From Ophiothrix spiculata (Eukaryota; Echinodermata; Ophiuroidea; Amphilepidida; Ophiotrichidae): a stretch of DNA of 23,033 nt. Positions within the stretch are counted from its first letter, which is position 1, and every line of letters begins with the position of its first letter. Below, piece after piece: positions 20,201 to 23,033 of this stretch. The stretch is from NCBI GenBank assembly GCA_000969725.1, contig JXSR01S046474.1. One strand, 5' to 3'. The translations under genes and the position numbers were made by a program. The notes beneath the pieces were generated by a model that saw only the letters and a program-made list of their open reading frames with translations, searched no databases and was not told where the DNA came from.

Positions 20201-21706
20201 CACCATACTTTAAATGTCATTGTGATGCATGTATGATTCTCAGTCAATAATGTGGACGTTAAATACGATGATGATAAGCATTAAAAGTAAAAACCATGCT
20301 GATTGTAGACCTAATTATGATTTTATTGAACATTTAATGTATCCCCGGTCGTGTGACAAAGTTGAATTCTGTGTTTCTTGCGCAAATCTCAATAACTTTG
20401 CAATGCAAGCTTTGTTTGACAAACAATAACTTTGTAATGCAAGCTATATGTGACAAGCAATTTTCACCATACATGGACAAGATACCATAGTTTATGAATA
20501 TCTAAAATTATCCTCGAACTATTTTCCAAATTACGTGACCTTGAACTTCGATAACGCTTTTTTTAGTCCACCCTGTATTACCTGACCTCTGCATCTCCAG
20601 TTTGCGCCACAATTCTATCTGACAATGTACTGTTAGGAGGAATACCAATACAAGCTCCGGGTTTGGATGTTGGTGCGACAAACTCTGGTGCACTACTACA
20701 AGGTCCTTCATTGGTGTAGACAATTACCAGAAACTGAAGAGGGATTTTGCTCAGAGGTGTGCTTGATAATGGATGCGAGAAGTCTTCTATCATTATAGCC
20801 ACGGCATACCATCCCGTTTGATGAACCGCCTCATAGTGAATAGTGCACGTGCTCTTTAACAGAATGACAATAATTCTTATTTACATTTGTCCTAGTACAT
20901 TACATGAATCCTCCCAATTTGGTATTTAATAAGACAAAATATTAAGGTTTATCTTTTAATAAATATTAATAAGCAAGTATTTAATGCATCGACTATCAGT
21001 TTCCAGTCTGAAACACATTTTATCCCTCCAAGACGATTTCTCGTGGTATGTCAGGATATAATTGATATTTAAGCAGGATTATTCCTTTCAAACCCGGGAC
21101 CACTGATCACGTGATCAGGGAAGAATCGTTAACCAGCTACATAAACAGTAGTTAAATGAGCTATGAAATATATATGGGAATACAGTGTCAGGGGCATGTT
21201 ATAATTCGGAATTACGGATATTACTGGTGAAAAGTTACGCGGGTCTCCAAGTGTACTAGCGTACCAAATCGTGTGTTACTCACTTCTTCTAGATGTGCGT
21301 TAGGGAAGGCATAATTTGCAGACACCAGCACACTCTTCAGTTCCCGATGCCCAGCGACATCTCACTGTATCACCGTCAGGGTCATTGGCTGAAAGCAATG
21401 ATTACAATTAAATTTTGGACTTTGTGAGTTTAAATATAACTAGCTTTTGAACGATTGATTATGATATGCACGTATTTATTTAAACATTTCTTTATACCCC
21501 AATGTCACAACATAAAATGATTCTTACTTGGAATAACAAGGGTGTGGTTACACGCGTGTTGTAGACGCACGATTGGTGTAATAGCAGACCGTGGGGACGA
21601 ATTAGGCCTTCCTGTATCACTTCTGTGAGTAAGATTGACTGAATCGGGTACAGACCAGCGCTCACCACCAACAACTAGACTATCGATCCATGCATTGCCT
21701 TCAAAT
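1412..21706 (-). CDS. Giant CARDB / Ig-like / YD-repeat (RHS) protein gene, 17 exons, 5' incomplete
   Basis: This entry spans the whole locus; each exon is listed separately. About 9.9 kb of coding sequence is spread over 17 exons joined by GT...AG introns, with 5' exons beyond the right edge. The order is Ig/cadherin-like modules, a Big_5-like module, HYR-like and Fn3-like modules, nine CARDB domains, PPC-like and IPT-like modules, a YD-repeat shell, an RHS-associated core and a glycine-rich tail. CARDB domains are bacterial-type cell-adhesion folds. YD repeats form a closed beta-cocoon in bacterial Rhs and Tc toxins and in animal teneurins. No teneurin EGF or NHL region is seen and no transmembrane segment lies outside the tail, so an extracellular protein with its leader off-window is inferred. 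Two exons break frame and one exon is apparently absent, so the locus may be decaying or misassembled. Confidence 0.85.
1444..1530. mobile_element. Exonised remnant of Harbinger-like MITE (family H, copy 5)
   Basis: The right end, caaccgccggttga...gtggtctc followed by TAA, matches the termini of the intronic H copies. Read on the minus strand, about 30 of 37 bases agree with the H terminus, including the exact core TCAACCGGCGGTT. The left part (gggcgGATGtc...ttgttt) matches the middle of the copy at 11750-11870. The remnant lies wholly within the coding part of the last RHS exon, so it supplies about 29 codons. Confidence 0.65.
2367..2479 (-). CDS. RHS-gene exon 16: YD shell to core junction
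   Basis: A 113-nt exon between acceptor CTTACAG and donor GG|GTAAGT. It encodes residues beginning IESADEAVYYIHASHYGLVA and ending FYYHFDIQG, which joins in phase to the next exon's SVLGLTN. The pattern Y-Y-I-H...H-Y-G-L-V...Y-H-x-D-x-x-G-S is the standard lead-in to the RHS core, equivalent to the bacterial Y-x-Y-H-x-D-H-L-G-S segment. Phases on both sides agree. Confidence 0.93.
2480..3259. other. Intron, 780 bp
   Basis: AT-rich sequence between exons 15 and 16 with canonical splice ends. I see no exon, RNA gene or clear transposon in it. A minus-strand frame at 2935-3249 runs partly out of the preceding exon and shows no domain pattern. Confidence 0.7.
3260..4450 (-). CDS. RHS-gene exon 15: main YD-repeat block
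   Basis: A 1191-nt exon, phase 0 at both ends (acceptor CTATAG, donor GAG|GTGAGT). Its 397 codons form a run of YD repeats, recognisable as Y-D/E-Y/A-D-E/D-x-G/S-x-L/V-x-x-x motifs: EYFYDDNGSLASF, YEYDESSRRIGLHDN, YVYDDKGYLVHV, YEYDTRGKKVKS, YGFDARNRINSM, YRYDAASQITAW, and FTYDALGNLYQKTC. About 17 repeats of roughly 20 residues follow one another. In known structures (TcC, Rhs, teneurin) such repeats wind into a hollow beta-shell. No stop or frame problem is present. Confidence 0.95.
4451..4733. other. Intron, 283 bp
   Basis: A short AT-rich intron between YD-repeat exons, phase 0. Nothing else is recognised. Confidence 0.7.
4734..5115 (-). CDS. RHS-gene exon 14: YD repeats
   Basis: A 382-nt exon (acceptor CATGCAG, donor CAG|GTAAGA). 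After one split codon it reads YTYDNNMDYLMSVEA, YTYTSDGALESVTQSN, YMYDEDGLLAGSS, FKHDGSNRIVST, YIYDENANMGYAKTL, ending TLIGDQ. Each is a YD repeat with Y-x-Y-D and a following glycine or asparagine turn. The phases match both neighbours. Confidence 0.94.
5116..5405. other. Intron, 290 bp
   Basis: An AT-rich intron with canonical ends and no recognised content. Confidence 0.65.
5406..5655 (-). CDS. RHS-gene exon 13: N-terminal strands of YD shell
   Basis: A 250-nt exon (acceptor TTTACAG, donor AG|GTAGGT). It reads EILFIDSEKSAKSYYHFD..., then FDRSTLIFNYDDSTSQIRII, then SLHFEYNSRQLVDVVSLSG. These are degenerate YD units (F-N-Y-D-D, F-E-Y-N) as found at the start of RHS shells. The phase agrees with exon 14 and with the end of exon 12. 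Confidence 0.9.
5829..5963 (-). CDS. RHS-gene exon 12, frame-broken
   Basis: A 135-nt exon with acceptor TTTTTAG and donor G|GTGTGT. From the phase set by the preceding exon it reads DMKLRKVTIGYAVLDRGS and then meets TGA at about 5910-5908. The downstream half is open in another frame (DTLVFPVVDFNRFELPFIGR...LET) and joins exon 13 in phase. The exon is 0 mod 3 where its neighbours' phases need 2 mod 3, so it has one base too many or two too few. An alternative acceptor (ATTAG at about 5922) does not fit the incoming phase. In content it is the first strand block of an RHS shell. A frameshift mutation or a sequence error would both explain it. Confidence 0.7.
5964..6299. other. Intron, 336 bp
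   Basis: Lies between the giant CARDB exon and the first YD exon. The donor is TT|GTAAGT. AT-rich; no further feature is seen. Confidence 0.65.
6300..10213 (-). CDS. RHS-gene exon 11: giant exon with six CARDB domains, PPC-like and IPT-like modules
   Basis: A 3914-nt uninterrupted exon (acceptor TTTCAG, donor TT|GTAAGT). It completes one CARDB domain begun in exon 10, then holds six whole ones. These start near LLPDLVVEFANAS, SSNLKVESVEIYV, SPDLKVDNLQYSL, HPDLEAIYMHGVQ, LPDLEVLVQDSVA and STDVAVISVTPPS, each with an N-x-G centre and a W-x-D-x-x-Y/I-x-S motif. A region resembling a prepeptidase C-terminal (PPC) domain follows (DNPLDVTLGLNEQKVFRIP...), then an IPT/TIG-like fold with G-T-V-T-L-R-I-S-G-T-L-F-P, another beta-sandwich, and a hydrophilic linker. 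The exon ends at SFGRGWSSPFL, the G-x-G-W signature that starts an RHS shell. A basic RRKR motif lies in the third whole CARDB. CARDB function is inferred as adhesion or ligand display. Confidence 0.95.
10214..10601. other. Intron, 388 bp, with a MITE
   Basis: Splits one CARDB domain at phase 0. It contains the family H element at 10352-10494; the rest is AT-rich with no feature. Confidence 0.7.
10352..10494. mobile_element. Harbinger-like MITE, family H copy 1
   Basis: Starts GGGATCACTTC and ends AAAGCAGCCCC, flanked on both sides by TTA. The 3-bp TTA duplication and terminal inverted repeats suggest a PIF/Harbinger-type non-autonomous element. The interior is a degraded palindrome built on AACCGGCGGTT-like segments. 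Confidence 0.65.
10602..10760 (-). CDS. RHS-gene exon 10: first half of a CARDB domain
   Basis: A 159-nt exon, phase 0 both ends (acceptor CTTTAG, donor GTG|GTATGT). It encodes VPINVLISPPPDLAITSFEV...IELHWTVENIGFTETYETYWNDRV. The P-P-D-L start, W-T-V-E-N-I-G centre and W-x-D-R motif are CARDB hallmarks. The domain is finished at the start of exon 11. Confidence 0.92.
10761..11032. other. Intron, 272 bp
   Basis: Canonical ends; no recognised content. Confidence 0.65.
11033..11328 (-). CDS. RHS-gene exon 9: second half of a CARDB domain
   Basis: A 296-nt exon (acceptor ATGACAG, donor GAG|GTAAAT). It reads EDIEVIFTVRNNGNGVTAAS, RWYDAIFWSADN, then NFYLAIVTDIGNTVYEHVSE DNN. The R-N-N-G-N-G and W-Y-D-A-I-F-W-S motifs and the final E-D-N-N are typical of CARDB. 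It completes the domain whose PPDLVV start is at the end of exon 8. Confidence 0.93.
11750..11870. mobile_element. Harbinger-like MITE, family H copy 2 (best preserved)
   Basis: A 121-bp palindromic element bounded by TAA at 11747-11749 and 11871-11873. It starts GGGGTCGCTTCAAAACTCAA and its end is the inverse (TTGAGTTTTGAAGCGGCTCC). Its arms are nearly complementary along their length, so the single strand can fold into one long hairpin. Confidence 0.8.
11900..11987. mobile_element. Harbinger-like MITE, family H copy 3, at the splice donor
   Basis: An 88-bp shortened copy: GGAACCGCTTCAAACCTCAA at one end, TTTAGTTTTGAAGCGGCTAC at the other, flanked by CTA and TTA. On the gene strand its TAA flank and first bases GT form positions +2 to +6 of the intron of exon 8 (G|TAA|GT). 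Confidence 0.7.
11992..13197 (-). CDS. RHS-gene exon 8: HYR-like, Fn3-like and CARDB modules
   Basis: A 1206-nt exon (acceptor CAATAG, donor CAG|GTAAGT). It begins DTIPPEILSVEAVNLQCGQD, followed by two cysteine-bearing beta-sandwich units of HYR/SprB type (E-R-V-W-T-A-M-D-A-A-G-N-T-A and R-Y-W-S-V-I-D-D-C). A fibronectin-III-like unit follows with W-P-Q-Y-P-G-S-V-E-Y-R-L and P-N-T-R-Y-L-W-Q-V. Next is a whole CARDB (FAATVITVPTEGFSGQDLTV, V-E-N-I-G-S-R-G, SSWYDAIYIS, ending D-D-Y-D-R-S-N-N), then the PPPDLVVTDVAVPETSYSG start of the next. The frame is fully open. Confidence 0.94.
13198..13966. other. Intron, 769 bp
   Basis: AT-rich. A short stretch at about 13703-13760 (gcttg...ttcaaggtttata...gtatag) resembles 19165-19205 in the large intron, suggesting a shared old repeat. 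No exon or RNA gene is seen. Confidence 0.6.
13967..14236 (-). CDS. RHS-gene exon 7: Ig-like beta-sandwich
   Basis: A 270-nt exon (acceptor TTTCAG, donor G|GTAAGC). It reads DLTAPIVTISSHPSSPTNAR, FRFTCNEAFCTFDCSLVKEG, then STFYEFQVRATDKVGNIGDP. The pattern S-A-T-F-R-F-T-C-N-E...C-x-x-D-C...F-x-V-R-A-T-D-x-V-G-N is the common extracellular Ig-like repeat of animal and bacterial surface proteins. Confidence 0.92.
14237..14728. other. Intron, 492 bp, with a TTC-rich tract
   Basis: Contains a pyrimidine microsatellite at about 14395-14500; no coding signal is seen outside the flanking exons. Confidence 0.65.
14395..14513. repeat. Imperfect (TTC)n / TCC microsatellite with a duplicated unit
   Basis: The run ttcttcttctcc is interrupted by a duplicated segment: tttattgctctcattgtgct and tttattgtcctcattgtgct each follow a (ttc) run. 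It lies in an intron, reading as GAA-rich RNA on the gene strand. Confidence 0.75.
14729..14986 (-). CDS. RHS-gene exon 6: Ig-like beta-sandwich
   Basis: A 258-nt exon (acceptor CTCCAG, donor G|GTAAGT). It reads DTTPPVLQFVNRPSVSNDEI, ITWKYNEPSNSSCTI, then GSYAIYISGTDEAGNVASP. It is the same Ig-like family as exon 7 (P-P-x-L...I-x-W-x-Y-x-E...Y-x-I-x-G-T-D-E-A-G-N). Exons 6 and 7 are both phase 1-1, so they can be shuffled as a unit. Confidence 0.92.
14987..15142. other. Intron, 156 bp
   Basis: Short intron, canonical ends, nothing else. Confidence 0.65.
15143..15407 (-). CDS. RHS-gene exon 5: Big_5-like module, main part
   Basis: A 265-nt exon (acceptor ACTATAG, donor A|GTAAGT). It reads VRPTKPTFIRFYTSGGVNVY, then S-S-E-G-L-D-L-Q-E-K-Q-T-Y-Y-I-L-L-E-S-G, then GLEFCGPESPAVWDTSFWFF. 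The frame T-Y-Y-I-L-x-x-G-x-A...F-C-G-P-E-S is, from memory, a recurring module of large extracellular animal proteins, with a fold like bacterial Big_5 domains. Confidence 0.9.
15408..15974. other. Intron, about 567 bp
   Basis: AT-rich. It holds a perfect 18-bp palindrome, ACTAGTAGTACTACTAGT, at 15806-15823; no other feature is seen. Confidence 0.6.
15978..16075 (-). CDS. RHS-gene exon 4: Big_5-like module, N-terminal part
   Basis: A small exon (acceptor ATATAG). It reads AAPEIVPDSIDPPTGSEIVS then SHTTWRMTFDSEV. The donor is uncertain: GAG|GTTGTA ends it at 15978 and GTT|GTAATT at 15975; both leave phase 0 and join exon 5. It begins with two bases of a split codon (phase 1), which does not fit the phase 2 end of exon 3. 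Confidence 0.78.
16561..17203. mobile_element. Non-autonomous TA-flanked transposon (MITE A)
   Basis: A 643-bp element between TA at 16559-16560 and TA at 17204-17205. The left end TGCCGAATTCATAAAAGTAG is matched by the inverted right end GGCCGAATTCGTAAGTAGCA. The interior repeats short motifs such as agcaattgct, agcttttgct and agcaaaagct many times in both directions. No transposase frame is present. Confidence 0.65.
17251..17620. mobile_element. Non-autonomous TA-flanked transposon (MITE B)
   Basis: A 370-bp element between TA dinucleotides (17249-17250 and 17621-17622). The 30-bp terminal inverted repeats, starting AGGCTGGGGTAGACCTTCAA and ending with the inverse, differ at one position. 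The interior is T/A-rich with the direct-inverted pair tttggcaaaaaatgccaaaa. It is probably a Tc1/mariner-type MITE. Confidence 0.82.
17459..17553 (+). repeat. 95-bp segment repeated at 19240-19334
   Basis: This part of MITE B recurs at 19240-19334 with a single c/t difference. The second copy lacks the terminal repeats, so it is a fragment of the same family. Confidence 0.9.
17825..18494. mobile_element. Inverted-repeat element with a split left arm
   Basis: The right arm 18431-18494 is complementary to two left-arm pieces. 17825-17848 matches 18471-18494 perfectly over 24 bp, and 18262-18306 matches 18431-18475 at 42 of 45. The two left pieces are separated by 413 bp and both carry CTGCT at the break, so a second element probably inserted into the left arm with a 5-bp duplication. 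Confidence 0.65.
19240..19334 (+). repeat. Fragment of MITE B
   Basis: A direct copy of 17459-17553, 94 of 95 identical, without terminal inverted repeats. Confidence 0.9.
19915..20105. repeat. 191-bp near-perfect inverted repeat (hairpin)
   Basis: Outer arms 19915-19960 and 20060-20105 are perfectly complementary over 46 bp. Inner arms 19973-20000 and 20020-20046 are also largely complementary. The loop is about 19 bases. Confidence 0.9.
20390..20456 (+). repeat. Two-copy tandem repeat, 34-bp period
   Basis: caataactttgcaatgcaag... at 20390 is repeated at 20424 with few changes; both units end in tgacaa. Confidence 0.85.
20582..20853 (-). CDS. RHS-gene exon 3: extracellular cassette
   Basis: A 272-nt exon (acceptor GTTAAAG, donor CAG|GTAATA). 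It reads STCTIHYEAVHQTGWYAVAI, then IPLQFLVIVYTNEGPCSSAP, then CIGIPPNSTLSDRIVAQTGD. From memory, this matches a cassette in large cnidarian and amphioxus proteins in which C-T-I-x-Y, W-Y-A-V-A-x-x-I-E-D-F, P-L-Q-F-L-V and P-C-S-x-x-P-E-F-V are fixed. It ends in phase 2, while the next exon found begins in phase 1. A transposon end lies 6 bp past the donor. Confidence 0.9.
20854..21283. other. Intron, 430 bp
   Basis: AT-rich with a perfect 16-bp palindrome CTGATCACGTGATCAG at 21103-21118 (contains CACGTG). No other feature is seen. Confidence 0.6.
21284..21388 (-). CDS. RHS-gene exon 2: 'DPDGD' cassette exon, frame-broken
   Basis: A 105-nt exon (acceptor TTTCAG, donor GAA|GTGAGT). The incoming phase gives NDPDGDTVRCRWASGTEECA, then a stop at about 21307-21305. 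The last part is open in another frame (ANYAFPNAHLEE) and joins exon 3 in phase. The flanking phases need a length of 2 mod 3, but the exon is 0 mod 3. The break lies at about 21312-21330. The D-P-D-G-D-x-V-R-C-R-W-A start is a highly conserved piece of this cassette family. Confidence 0.75.
21389..21527. other. Intron, 139 bp
   Basis: Short intron with canonical ends. Confidence 0.65.
21528..21706 (-). CDS. RHS-gene exon 1 in window: extracellular cassette
   Basis: A 179-nt exon (acceptor CTCTTAG, donor CCAA|GTAAGA). It reads FEGNAWIDSLVVGGERWSVP, then DTGRPNSSPRSAITPIVRLQ, then HACNHTLVIP, and joins exon 2 in phase. It looks like the start of the extracellular cassette, in which a R-x-N-x-S-P-x-x-x-x-x-P-I-x-R-x-x-x-x-C segment precedes D-P-D-G-D. 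It begins inside a codon, so more exons lie off the right edge. Confidence 0.88.
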
Positions 21707-21780
21707 CTAAGAGAAGATAAAAGGAGACAGAGTCACTCATAGATCTTAACACAGAATTTGGATAGCAAGGTCATCCAATA

Positions 21781-21899
21781 GTGGTCGCTTCAAAACTCAA
21801 CCGGCGGTTACCTGCCTGTTTTGGGCAGTTCAACCGGAATAAACAAAAGCCTACCGCCCAGAACCGGCACAACCACCAGTTGAGTTTTGAAGGCGCCCC
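21781..21899. mobile_element. Harbinger-like MITE, family H copy 4
   Basis: A 119-bp palindromic element: GTGGTCGCTTCAAAACTCAA at one end and the inverse TTGAGTTTTGAAGGCGCCCC at the other, flanked by ATA and TTA. Same family as 11750-11870. Confidence 0.78.
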
Positions 21900-22615
21900 T
21901 TAGGTGACGTCAAACAGTCCAGGTACTATTCCGAACTCAACTACTCTATGAACTTTCTCGTCCAAGCTCTAATCAGTTCCTATAGTGTCCTATTTTACAA
22001 TGTCGTTCCAAATATTCATGGATATATTCAGCAGTAAAAGCTCATAATATGCATCGCACTTCCCATTCCGGCTAACTGAACAAAACGAGGCCTTCAGACT
22101 GAAGAAATATATGATGCGGTTGATATGATTAACGAATGTGTTATTTCCCAGCTAACATAGGAAAGGAAACTTTTTAATCCCAATCACGAGTGACTTCCCG
22201 ACAATTTGATTGTTATAATCACGATTAAACCATCAATGAAAATTGACGCTTATAAATTTAGTTCTGCCTATTAGGTGCAAGAGGTCATCGCATTTCACAC
22301 CTGACTAACAAGTGAGTTGCGCAGTTTCACATAAATACATTAATCAATAAAATTCAGTGTGAAGTCAATGGAAGAATTCTGGTCCTGAAATTTTTTAAGT
22401 AATGCCAAGTATCAGATGAAGGTTCTATTATATAGTATTCAAAACACGAATACATCAATGATTTGCTAATTTTGTGAGGACGTGTGATTCTCGTTTTGGT
22501 TACTTTGATATACAAATATCACTTTACTAGACATGTTTAAACACTGGTTCATGAAAAAATCCTGTTCGCTCATAATGACGTGTATACTATAATACCTGTA
22601 GTAGGTTAGAAGCCC

Positions 22616-22628
22616 GGGGGGGGGGGGG
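22616..22628 (+). repeat. Run of 13 G
   Basis: An uninterrupted poly-G tract after agccc; its length may be unreliable in sequencing. Confidence 0.9.
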
Positions 22629-22704
22629 TAACTTGGTATTTTGGCCGGGTAACCACCCGCGTTACCAAAAAGGTGAGACCTGGACAGGTCTCGAGACTTG
22701 CAAT

Positions 22705-22789
22705 ATAGGGTATCAAAATCAACCTGGCAGTCTACAAGTCTCACATAGGGTATCAAATTTGGCTTTCAAGTCTCTGATAGGGTATCAAA
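22705..22789 (+). repeat. Three spaced ATAGGGTATCAAA repeats
   Basis: ATAGGGTATCAAA occurs at 22705, 22745 and 22777, each preceded by a variant of aagtctc. Diverged relatives (gagggtattca, gataaggtatcca) continue at 22965-23010. It looks like a short tandem or dispersed satellite-like repeat. Confidence 0.75.
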
Positions 22790-23033
22790 CTAAGAAAAAA
22801 TGGTTGAATTAATGACAATGGTGTCTTAAATAGCTTTGCATTGCCAATACCAGTGCTTTAAATACCTAGAAACACTACTTAACAGTGTTAAAATGATGAA
22901 CAGTGACATTTTACCTATGATTTCTTGCAATAATTATTTCGCCACATTTTTGTATAGTCTCAGAGGGTATTCATTTGAACAGGTATGGTCTCGGATAAGG
23001 TATCCATTCAAACAGATATGGTAGATTTATGGT

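Larger units (their letters stand above)
19545..20575. mobile_element. Mariner-like non-autonomous element next to a splice donor
   Basis: Bounded by TA at 19543-19544 and 20576-20577. The inner parts of the two ends are inverted copies: AAAAAGCCTTATTAAAGTTC with AAGGTTACG on the left, and AAAAAGCGTTATCGAAGTTC with AAGGTCACG on the right. The outermost bases differ (CGAGGGGG against CAGGGTGG), so the left end may be composite. There is no transposase. It contains the long hairpin at 19915-20105 and a tandem repeat at 20390-20456. Confidence 0.55.
16076..20581. other. Large transposon-filled intron region, about 4.5 kb
   Basis: Holds at least four transposon-like units (16561-17203, 17251-17620, an inverted-repeat element 17825-18494, and 19545-20575). 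Phase mismatch between the flanking exons shows that an exon should lie here, but I could not find it. The listed small frames show no domain pattern. Confidence 0.75.
21707..23033. other. Intron sequence to window edge, 1327 bp
   Basis: No exon recognised. It contains an H-family MITE (21781-21899), a 13-base G run and short AGGGTATCAAA repeats. The next upstream exon of the RHS gene must lie beyond the right edge. Confidence 0.6.

Noticed and set aside
22705-22789. CRISPR-like array
   Set aside because: The repeats are only 13 bp with uneven spacers, in a eukaryotic intron.

Overview
The window looks like nuclear DNA of an invertebrate animal. It has AT-rich introns with GT...AG boundaries, many small non-autonomous transposons, and genes split into exons whose reading phases match. 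Protein domain content (CARDB repeats, Ig-like/HYR-like modules, YD/RHS repeats, and a 'CGPES' Big_5-like module) recalls predicted proteins of amphioxus, hemichordates and cnidarians. That comparison is from memory, and I cannot name the species.

Almost everything is one very large gene on the minus strand, read from about 21706 down to a stop at 1412. I traced 17 coding exons with about 3,300 codons in the window. The gene is open at its 5' end, which lies beyond the right edge. In transcript order the protein holds: a 'DPDGD' cadherin/Ig-like extracellular module (21706-20582); a Big_5-like module with the motif CGPES (16075-15143); two beta-sandwich modules (14986-13967); HYR-like and fibronectin-III-like modules followed by nine CARDB domains, six of them whole in one 3.9-kb exon (13197-6300); a PPC-like and an IPT-like module; a YD-repeat (RHS) shell (5963-2367); and an RHS-associated core followed by a glycine-rich tail (2234-1412). 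The likely role is a huge extracellular or surface protein whose C-terminal half is a bacterial-type RHS cocoon.

Integrity is uneven. Intron phases agree at almost every junction, but three places do not read through. One frame break lies in exon 21284-21388, another in exon 5829-5963, and one exon is apparently missing in the 4.5-kb transposon-filled intron 16076-20581. This is either the start of gene decay or assembly error.

Downstream, 233 bp past the stop, a second minus-strand gene starts at 1178 and runs off the left edge without a stop or intron. It encodes an acidic, cysteine-free protein made of about 28 nearly perfect 11-residue (hendecad) amphipathic repeats.

The introns carry at least four families of small transposons. 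A Harbinger-like MITE with 3-bp TAA/TTA duplications occurs five times. One copy rebuilds a splice donor, and another appears to have become the coding sequence for the C terminus of the RHS protein. The right end (21707-23033) holds no recognised exon, one MITE, a G run and short AGGGTATCAAA repeats.
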